From assembly GCA_018971625.1 (NCBI GenBank), contig JAGXAJ010000024.1, positions 1-52,525 of the forward strand: a DNA stretch of 52,525 nt, read 5' to 3'. Below the pieces are notes generated by a model that saw only the letters and a list, made by a program, of their open reading frames with translations, did no database searches and was not told the DNA's origin. The first letter of the stretch is position 1. Each line of letters opens with the position of its first letter. A program made the position numbers and the translations under genes. Shown piece by piece: positions 46,461 to 52,525 of the stretch. This DNA is from Pseudomonadota bacterium. Its GTDB lineage: Bacteria > Pseudomonadota > Alphaproteobacteria > Rhizobiales > Xanthobacteraceae.

Positions 46461-47054
46461 TCAGCCGCCGAGCTGACCCTTGGTGGATGGCACTTCGCCT
46501 GCGGCACGCGGATCGATCGCCACTGCGGCGCGCAACGCCCGTGCCAGACCCTTGAAGCAGGATTCGGCGATATGATGACTGTTCTCGCCATATAGGGTCT
46601 CGACGTGCAAAGTCACGCCGGCGTTGATCGCAAAGGCGTTGAACCATTCGCGCACCAGCTCGGTATCGAACTCGCCGACCTTGTCGCGAGGGAATTCGGC
46701 CTTGAACACCAGCACCGGGCGCCCGGAAATGTCGATCACGACGCGCGACAGCGTCTCGTCCATCGGCATGTGGATTGAGGCATAGCGGGTGATGCCGGCC
46801 ATGCTGCCGAGCGCCTGCTTGACAGCCTGTCCCAGCGCAATCCCGACATCCTCGGTGGTGTGGTGATGGTCGATATGGAGGTCGCCCACCGCCTTGACCT
46901 CGATGTCGATGCGGGAGTGCCGGGCCAACAGGTCGAGCATGTGGTCGAAAAAGCCGATCCCGGTCGAAACGGCGGACACGCCAGTCCCGTCGAGGTTCAC
47001 GGTCACCTCGATATCGGTCTCCTTGGTCTTGCGCTTGATGGTCGCCGTGCGCAT
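46461..47054 (-). CDS. hisB: Imidazoleglycerol-phosphate dehydratase
   Basis: This 197-residue monofunctional dehydratase, without the phosphatase domain of E. coli HisB, converts IGP to imidazole acetol phosphate. The metal-binding motifs are [16 protein letters not shown] and [19 protein letters not shown]. Length is typical. It is the first gene of the leftward his block and is divergent from hslV (183 bp). Confidence 0.98.
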   Translation of the reverse strand: MRTATIKRKTKETDIEVTVNLDGTGVSAVSTGIGFFDHMLDLLARHSRIDIEVKAVGDLHIDHHHTTEDVGIALGQAVKQALGSMAGITRYASIHMPMDETLSRVVIDISGRPVLVFKAEFPRDKVGEFDTELVREWFNAFAINAGVTLHVETLYGENSHHIAESCFKGLARALRAAVAIDPRAAGEVPSTKGQLGG

Positions 47055-47237
47055 GAAAATGCTTCCCGTGCTTGAAAACGCGCCCTTTTAACAGGCCGGT
47101 CTCCCCTTCGCTACCGCGGGATAACCCTTTAAGGGCTGAACTTCGGGCTATGGTGACCGGAATCCGGACCGAAACCGTGCCGATTGTAACAACGCCTGCA
47201 AAGCCCTAAATCCGGGGCTGATAAATGAGGGTCAACA

Positions 47238-47789
47238 ATGCAGGCATCGCAGACGGAATCGCCGGTCTGGCACGGCACCACCATTTTGACGGTCCGCAAG
47301 GGCGGCAAGGTGGTGATCGGCGGCGACGGCCAGGTTTCGATCGGCCAGACCGTGATCAAATCCAACGCCAAAAAGGTCCGGAAACTCGGCAAAGGCGACG
47401 TGATCGGCGGGTTTGCCGGCGCCACGGCCGACGCCTTCACGCTGTTCGAGCGCCTGGAGAGCAAACTGGAGCAATATCCGGGGCAGCTGACCCGCGCGGC
47501 GGTCGAACTCGCCAAGGACTGGCGCACCGACCGCTATCTGCGCCGGCTCGAGGCAATGATGATCGTCGCTGACAAGGATGTGTCGCTGGTCCTGACCGGC
47601 ACAGGTGACGTGCTGGAGCCGGAGGCCGGGGTGATGGCGATCGGGTCCGGCGGCAACTACGCGCTGGCGGCCGCACGGGCGCTGGTCGACACCGACAAGG
47701 ACGCCGAGACCATCGTCCGCCGCGCGCTCGATATCGCCGCCGAGATCTGCGTCTATACCAACCGCAATTTGACCATCGAGACGTTATGA
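47238..47789 (+). CDS. hslV: ATP-dependent protease subunit HslV
   Basis: This 183-residue proteasome-related peptidase forms the HslVU (ClpQY) protease with HslU. The propeptide of 13 residues is removed to expose catalytic Thr14 in [27 protein letters not shown] and [13 protein letters not shown] are conserved. The start is ATG 47238. Its partner hslU is 1.1 kb downstream, separated by an acetyltransferase and a broken DUF2585 gene. Confidence 0.98.
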   Translation: MQASQTESPVWHGTTILTVRKGGKVVIGGDGQVSIGQTVIKSNAKKVRKLGKGDVIGGFAGATADAFTLFERLESKLEQYPGQLTRAAVELAKDWRTDRYLRRLEAMMIVADKDVSLVLTGTGDVLEPEAGVMAIGSGGNYALAAARALVDTDKDAETIVRRALDIAAEICVYTNRNLTIETL

Positions 47790-47801
47790 GGCGGCCGGTC
47801 G

Positions 47802-48287
47802 ATGACGCCCGCTTATGTCTTCCATCCGATGGCGCGGGAACATCTGCCGATGATCCGGTGCTGGTTGGAGACGCCTGAGGTGGTACGCTGGTGGGGCGAC
47901 CCCGACGAGCAATATGCGCTGGTGAGCGGCGATCTCGATCATCCCGGTATGGATCAATTCATCGTCGCGCTCGGCGAAAAGCCGTTCGGCTATATCCAGT
48001 GCTACGCACTGAGCGCCTGGAATCAGGGCTTTGGACAGCAGCCGCCGGATACGCGCGGCATCGACCAGTTCATCGGCCAACCCGACATGATCGACCGGGG
48101 CCATGGCTCGGGTTTCATCCGGCAATTCGCCGGCGGCTTGCTGGCATCCGGCATTCCGCGCATCGTAACCGATCCCGACCCGGACAATGCGCGGGCGGTG
48201 CGCGCCTATAACAAAGCCGGTTTCCAGAGCGAGCGCGTGATCGATACGCCCGACGGTCCGGCCCTGATGATGGTTCGCAACCCGTGA
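47802..48287 (+). CDS. GNAT acetyltransferase, AAC(6')-like
   Basis: This 161-residue protein has the GNAT fold in the AAC(6')-Ib-like (Acetyltransf_8) pattern: [39 protein letters not shown], the acetyl-CoA loop [12 protein letters not shown], and the closing [18 protein letters not shown]. Such proteins acetylate aminoglycosides or siderophore-like amines; the chromosomal location next to hslV argues for an intrinsic role rather than acquired resistance. It starts 12 bp after hslV. Its stop overlaps the GTG start of the DUF2585 gene. Confidence 0.86.
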   Translation: MTPAYVFHPMAREHLPMIRCWLETPEVVRWWGDPDEQYALVSGDLDHPGMDQFIVALGEKPFGYIQCYALSAWNQGFGQQPPDTRGIDQFIGQPDMIDRGHGSGFIRQFAGGLLASGIPRIVTDPDPDNARAVRAYNKAGFQSERVIDTPDGPALMMVRNP

Positions 48288-48884
48288 CAACGGTGCAGAC
48301 CACGCCCGCTTCGCCTCGGCTCGCCGCCTGGCAGTGGGCTCTGATCGCCGCCTGCCTGATCGCATTGCAGGCGTCGATCCTTTATGCGATGGGCCGGCTG
48401 CCGATCTGCGCCTGCGGCTATGTCAAGCTTTGGCATGGCGTGGTGCAGAGCTCGGAAAACTCACAGCATCTCACCGACTGGTACACCTTCTCGCACATCA
48501 TCCATGGTTTTCTGTTCTATGCCGCGACGTGGCTGTTGCTGCCGCGGCTGGCGTGGCCGGTGGCTGATCGTCGCCATGCTGGTCGAAGGCGGCTGGGAAA
48601 TCGTCGAGAATTCGAACTGGATCATCGAGCGCTACCGTTCGGCGACAATGTCGCTGGATTATTTCGGCGACAGCATCGTCAACTCGGTCTCCGACACGCT
48701 ATCGTTGGTGACAGGCTTCGTGCTGGCGCGGAAGCCGCCGATCATATTGACGATCCTGATCGCGCTGGCATTCGAAATCGTGGTCGGACTTCACATCCGC
48801 GACAATCTCACTTTGAACATCATCATGCTGATCCACCCCTCTGACGCGATCCGGCAATGGCAGGCCGGGCCGCCGATGATCTGA
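48284..48884 (+). pseudogene. DUF2585 membrane protein, frameshifted
   Basis: The first part (GTG 48284: [58 protein letters not shown]) and second part ([57 protein letters not shown]) are complementary halves of DUF2585. They are in different frames, with the break at about 48560. A one-base gain or two-base loss after CCG 48557 explains it. The rest is free of stops, so decay is recent, or this is a sequencing error or a programmed shift. Function is unknown. Confidence 0.82.
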
Positions 48885-48936
48885 CGCCCGATCCGGGCGC
48901 TTGCCCCCGGCACCTTTTGAACCTAGCTAGAGACCC

Positions 48937-50238
48937 ATGACCGACTTCTCCCCCCGTGAAATCGTATCCGAACTCGACCGCTTCATTGTCGGCCAGGGCG
49001 ACGCCAAGCGCGCGGTATCGATCGCGCTGCGCAACCGCTGGCGGCGCCAGCAGCTGACCGGCAACCTGCGCGAGGAGGTGCTGCCGAAAAATATCCTGAT
49101 GATCGGGCCGACCGGCGTCGGCAAGACCGAGATCGCGCGCCGGCTGGCAAAACTCGCCGCCGCCCCCTTCATCAAGGTCGAGGCGACCAAATTCACTGAG
49201 GTCGGCTATGTCGGCCGCGACGTCGAGCAGATCATCCGCGACCTGGTCGAGGTCGCGATCGCCCAGACCCGCGAGCGCAAGCGCAAGGACGTGGAGGCGC
49301 GCGCCCAGCTTGCCGCCGAGGAACGCGTGCTCGATGCGCTGGTCGGCGCCGGCTCGAGTGCTGCGACACGGGAATCGTTTCGCAAGAAGCTGCGTACCGG
49401 CGAGCTCAATGACAAGGAAATCGAAATCGAGACGCAATCCTCCGGCGGCATGCCGATGTTCGAGATTCCCGGCATGCCGGGCGCCCAGATGGGCGCGATT
49501 TCGATCGGCGACATTTTCGGAAAGATGGGCGGCCGGACCAAGACCCGCCGTCTGACGGTCGAGGGCTCGCATGACATTCTCGTCAACGAGGAGTCCGACA
49601 AGCTGCTCGACAGCGACCAACTGGTACTGGAGGCGATCAACGCGGTCGAGAACAGCGGCATCGTGTTTCTCGACGAGATCGACAAGATCTGCGTGCGCGA
49701 TGGCCGCAGTGGTGGCGAGGTCTCGCGGGAAGGCGTGCAGCGCGATCTGCTGCCGCTGCTCGAGGGCACCACGGTGTCGACCAAGCACGGCGCGGTCAAA
49801 ACCGACCATATCCTGTTCATCGCCTCCGGCGCCTTTCACATTGCCAAGCCGTCCGACCTGCTGCCGGAATTGCAGGGCCGCCTTCCAATCCGCGTCGAGC
49901 TGGAAGCGCTCACCCGCGACGACATGCGCCGGATCCTGACCGAGCCCGAGGCATCGCTGATCAAGCAATATGTCGCGCTGATGCAGACCGAGGGCGTGAC
50001 GCTGGATATCACTGCCAGCGCCATCGACGCGCTCGCTGATGTCGCGGTCGCGGTCAATTCGACGGTGGAGAATATCGGCGCGCGAAGGCTGCAGACCGTG
50101 ATGGAACGCGTGCTCGACGAAATTTCATTTGCCGCGCCCGATCGCAATGGCGAAACCATCCAGATCGATGCCGACTACGTCCAGAAGCACGTCGGCGATC
50201 TCGCCAAGAATGCCGATCTGAGTCGGTTTATCCTGTAG
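48937..50238 (+). CDS. hslU: ATP-dependent protease ATPase subunit HslU
   Basis: This 433-residue AAA+ unfoldase feeds substrates into HslV. N-terminal [21 protein letters not shown], Walker [18 protein letters not shown] (about residues 54-70), the pore motif GYVGRDVE, the I domain (about 110-240), Walker [12 protein letters not shown], and C-terminal [13 protein letters not shown] are all present. The C-terminal tail is the family hook that docks into HslV. Length is typical. It is convergent with smr, 4 bp apart. Confidence 0.99.
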   Translation: MTDFSPREIVSELDRFIVGQGDAKRAVSIALRNRWRRQQLTGNLREEVLPKNILMIGPTGVGKTEIARRLAKLAAAPFIKVEATKFTEVGYVGRDVEQIIRDLVEVAIAQTRERKRKDVEARAQLAAEERVLDALVGAGSSAATRESFRKKLRTGELNDKEIEIETQSSGGMPMFEIPGMPGAQMGAISIGDIFGKMGGRTKTRRLTVEGSHDILVNEESDKLLDSDQLVLEAINAVENSGIVFLDEIDKICVRDGRSGGEVSREGVQRDLLPLLEGTTVSTKHGAVKTDHILFIASGAFHIAKPSDLLPELQGRLPIRVELEALTRDDMRRILTEPEASLIKQYVALMQTEGVTLDITASAIDALADVAVAVNSTVENIGARRLQTVMERVLDEISFAAPDRNGETIQIDADYVQKHVGDLAKNADLSRFIL

Positions 50239-50242
50239 TTCA

Positions 50243-50839
50243 TTATCGCTCCGGCCGCGCTCGCCGGATGCGCACATAGAGCGCGCCCTCGCCGCCATGA
50301 CCGATATGCGCTTGCTCAAATCCGACAACCATGGCGCGGAATTCCGGCAGCGCCAGCCATTGCGGTACCTGCCGTCGCAGCACGCCGCGGTCGGATTCGG
50401 CGACCGTGGTTTTGCCCTTGCCGGTGATGACCAGCACGAAGGTCAAGCCGTCGGCATGCGCCCGCCGCAAAAATTCCGCCAGCACGCGATGGGCGCGTTT
50501 CTGGGTCATTCCATGCAGGTCGAGCCTGGCGTCGATTTCCTTGCGTCCGCGCGAAAGCTGGGAACGTTCGCGGCGTCCGAGCGCCGCCAGCGGCGGCGGC
50601 GAGGGCGGTGCAGCAACCTTGGACCCCCGGAGCATTTTGGAAGACGACGGTTCAGCATGCGCGGCGTTTGTCGCGGCCACCATTTCGCCTTCCTGGGCCA
50701 CCTTGGCGACGCGAGATTTTTTCCGCAGCGGCCTCGTCTGTTTGGCGACGGTCTCCCACAACGCGCGCTCTTCGTCGCTGAGCGTGCGTTTGCGGCGTGG
50801 CGGATCGGTCAGTTCCGGAATCAGGCGGGAGCGCTTCAT
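50243..50839 (-). CDS. Smr domain protein
   Basis: This 198-residue protein has a disordered basic and Pro-rich N-terminal half and a C-terminal Smr domain (about residues 100-195): IDARLDLHGMTQKRAHRVL, then VLVITGKGK and VVGFEQAHIGHGGEGALYV. Smr domains bind or nick nucleic acids. In E. coli the related SmrB cleaves mRNA at collided ribosomes, but this alphaproteobacterial type is uncharacterised. Its ATG overlaps the mltA stop (ATGA), so it is translated with mltA. Confidence 0.93.
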   Translation of the reverse strand: MKRSRLIPELTDPPRRKRTLSDEERALWETVAKQTRPLRKKSRVAKVAQEGEMVAATNAAHAEPSSSKMLRGSKVAAPPSPPPLAALGRRERSQLSRGRKEIDARLDLHGMTQKRAHRVLAEFLRRAHADGLTFVLVITGKGKTTVAESDRGVLRRQVPQWLALPEFRAMVVGFEQAHIGHGGEGALYVRIRRARPER

Positions 50840-52344
50840 CTGCCGCCACGACCCTCATGGCGACGGTGACGCTGCCGCTCAAGGTCCGGCTTGACGGCCG
50901 GCCGTGCTGGCGGAAGCGGCACGGTTGCCGTAGCGTCGGCCTCAGCCGATACGGCGGACGACGACGCAACCGGAGCGTTTTTCGAATCCTTCAACGGGTC
51001 GGTTTGCGGAAACAATTTTGCGATTCGCGCCGATGGCCTCGGATCGGGCAGCGGCATCTTGCGGCCCCGCGCGACGGGATCGAGGCTCTTCGGCACCAGC
51101 ATCACGAAACGCATATTGTGGCGCAGCCGGCCCGATATCCGTCCGGCATCGGCGCCAGCGCCGAAATAAAGGTCGGCGCGTGCAGGCCCCGTGATGGCCG
51201 AACCCGTATCCTGCGCGATCATCAGCCGGCGAAACGGCGTTTTCGACCGCTCCGATTCGATCGGAAGCTCGCCTTCGATGAAAAACGGCGTGCCATAGAC
51301 ATGGAGCGAGTTGTCGACTGCGATCGAGCGGCCCGGCGTCAGCGGCACGCCCTGCGCGCCGACCGCCTCATCCTTGTCGGAAAGCGGCACCTCGCGAAAG
51401 AAGATGTAGGAGCGGTTTTGCCGCCGCACGTCGTTGGCGGCTTCCGGATTTTGCTCCATCCATTCCCGGATCTTCTGCATCGACATCTGGTCCCTGGGAA
51501 TAATGCCGCGGTCGATCAGGACCCGGCCGACGGCGGTGTAGGGATAGCCATTATGAGCATCGTAATTGATGCGGATGGTCGAACCATCCTGGAGGCGAAC
51601 CCGCGCCGAGCCCTGGATCTGGGCGAACAGCAAATCGGTCTGGTCCTTGAGCCAGCATATTTCGAGGCCGCGGCCAGCAATGGCGCCGTCCTCGATCTGC
51701 GCTCGATCGTAATAAGGCACGAGCTTGCGCCGGCCGATCTTGCGGAATACCTCTCCCTTGTTCGGCAGTCCCACGGATTCCTGGTTGTAGCCGCGGACGA
51801 ACAGATTGGAGGGCCGGCGATAGACCGGTACGTTGTAGACGTCGGTCCGCGTCCGTGAACCGTCGATGACAGGTTCGTAATAGCCGGTCACGAAGCCTGA
51901 GTCCTCGCCGAGCCGCGAGATTTGCAGCGGTTCAAAGTGCTCCTGAAAAAACGCCCGCGCCCTGGCGTTATCGGCAATGTCGGCGGCCTTGGCGGCGCGG
52001 CAGGGTTCGCGCAGGGAACCACTCAGAGCCTTGTCGCCGGCAGGGCCGGTCTGCGCCGAGATCGCCTTGCAACTGGCACGGAACGTCCTGAACGCCGCCA
52101 GATGGTCGTCATCCTTCCAGCCGGCGATATCGGCCCACGCCACCGGCGTATATTGGCTGCCACTGATGACAAGCGGCAAGGGGAGCTTGGGATAGGGCAG
52201 ATGACGCGCATGCGAGCCATCGGCGGGTAGCGGCGCTAGCGACAGGTTGACCGCGATCGCTGCCACCGCGACGGCGAATTTCGCGCCGCCTTTGGATTTG
52301 AAATTCCTGATGCCAGCTTGCAGCCCCCGCTGCAGGAACCTCAA
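50836..52344 (-). CDS. mltA: Membrane-bound lytic murein transglycosylase A
   Basis: This protein of about 500 residues has an MltA domain (SGFVTGYYEPVIDGSRTRT onward; IQGSARVRLQDGSTIRINYD) and a 3D domain carrying the catalytic Asp in MIAQDTGSAITGPARADLYFG. It cleaves peptidoglycan, forming 1,6-anhydroMurNAc. The start is uncertain. TTG 52344 gives a sensible signal sequence (KFAVAVAAIAVNLSLAPL) and stays clear of the Tim44-like gene, whereas ATG 52431 would overlap that gene by 77 bp. No lipobox is seen. The C-terminus is Pro/Arg-rich. Confidence 0.93.
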   Translation of the reverse strand: MRFLQRGLQAGIRNFKSKGGAKFAVAVAAIAVNLSLAPLPADGSHARHLPYPKLPLPLVISGSQYTPVAWADIAGWKDDDHLAAFRTFRASCKAISAQTGPAGDKALSGSLREPCRAAKAADIADNARARAFFQEHFEPLQISRLGEDSGFVTGYYEPVIDGSRTRTDVYNVPVYRRPSNLFVRGYNQESVGLPNKGEVFRKIGRRKLVPYYDRAQIEDGAIAGRGLEICWLKDQTDLLFAQIQGSARVRLQDGSTIRINYDAHNGYPYTAVGRVLIDRGIIPRDQMSMQKIREWMEQNPEAANDVRRQNRSYIFFREVPLSDKDEAVGAQGVPLTPGRSIAVDNSLHVYGTPFFIEGELPIESERSKTPFRRLMIAQDTGSAITGPARADLYFGAGADAGRISGRLRHNMRFVMLVPKSLDPVARGRKMPLPDPRPSARIAKLFPQTDPLKDSKNAPVASSSAVSAEADATATVPLPPARPAVKPDLERQRHRRHEGRGGR

Positions 52345-52354
52345 AATGGCGGCA

Positions 52355-52525
52355 CTACTGCGCGCTGCTCGTGCCAACCAGCTTCCAGTTCGGATCGCGT
52401 GAGGTGACGTCACGGGCAAATGTCCAAACATCGGTAATGTCGGCGACCTTGTCCGGGTTGCCGTCGACGATCGTGCCGTCCTTGTCGCGGGTGACCGAGA
52501 TCATCTGCGACACGAAGCGCACGGT
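52355..52525 (-). CDS. Tim44-like domain protein, C-terminal part
   Basis: The window edge cuts this gene; 56 codons and the TAG stop are present. The sequence TVRFVSQMISVTRDKDG, then DITDVWTFARDVTSRDPNW and KLVGTSSA at the end, matches the C-terminus of the bacterial Tim44-like family, whose mitochondrial relative works with the TIM23 import motor. Bacterial function is uncertain. It is upstream of mltA in a tim44-mltA-smr order typical of alphaproteobacteria. Confidence 0.9.
   Translation of the reverse strand, partial: TVRFVSQMISVTRDKDGTIVDGNPDKVADITDVWTFARDVTSRDPNWKLVGTSSAQ

Noticed and set aside
47055..47237. Possible sigma32 promoter for hslVU (CTTGAAAACGCGCCC)
   Set aside because: A CTTGAAA hexamer is present, but no CYTAT-like -10 lies 17-18 nt downstream.

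Overview
The window looks like chromosomal DNA from an alphaproteobacterium of the Bradyrhizobium / Rhodopseudomonas / Nitrobacteraceae group. The evidence is high GC, the protein sequences and gene order (hrcA-grpE, dnaK-dnaJ-pmtA-like, rsmI-yraN-gshB, hisB-hisH-hisA-hisF-hisE-coaA, hslV-hslU, tim44-mltA-smr), and several families of short dispersed intergenic palindromes of the kind common in these genomes. Genus was not tested by any search. There is no prophage, complete insertion sequence, CRISPR array or rRNA operon. Most of the window is core housekeeping sequence, and the novelty lies between and inside operons.

Layout. 1-5.2 kb: tRNA-Leu(CAG), an NDUFA9-like atypical SDR, uppP, a GST-fold protein, queG and an alpha/beta hydrolase. 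5.4-11.6 kb: a translation block, infC (ATT start), rpmI, rplT, pheS, pheT. pheS and pheT are separated by a DUF559 (Vsr-like) nuclease gene bracketed by perfect 38-bp inverted repeats. 11.7-19 kb: a more variable stretch with a Tat-exported flavin amine oxidase, a YiiX-like papain-fold enzyme with a FixK/FNR-type box upstream, a decayed DUF1003 gene, an iron-permease-like protein, a PRC-barrel protein, an EI24-like membrane protein, nth and a DUF2244 gene. 19-24 kb: an Ada-like AraC/methyltransferase fusion, gpmA, dapB, DUF1330, pyrF, an FMN reductase and a PmtA-like phospholipid methyltransferase. 24-31 kb: the chaperone region dnaJ, dnaK (sigma32-type promoter), grpE and hrcA. 31-42 kb: rph, rdgB, hemW, a PBP-activator-like lipoprotein, rsmI, yraN, gshB, comM/yifB and a hybrid histidine kinase. 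42-47 kb: a leftward his operon (hisB, a DUF2628 gene, hisH, hisA, hisF, hisE) followed by coaA. 47-52.5 kb: hslV and hslU split by an AAC(6')-like acetyltransferase and a frameshifted DUF2585 gene, then smr, mltA and the 3' end of a Tim44-like gene.

How the parts relate. Protein quality control is strongly represented (DnaK, DnaJ, GrpE, HrcA, HslUV). Translation (IF-3, L35, L20, PheRS, RsmI, QueG), histidine synthesis and cell-wall maintenance (UppP, MltA, LppC-type lipoprotein, DapB) are the other themes.

The most interesting signal is the repeat biology. A REP-like G/C-rich hairpin occurs as a perfect inverted pair around the DUF559 gene in pheST, and again as a gene-less, degenerate inverted pair between hisA and hisH. 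Three other hairpin families also occur, and members of three families lie end to end between coaA and hisE, joined at CTAG tetranucleotides.
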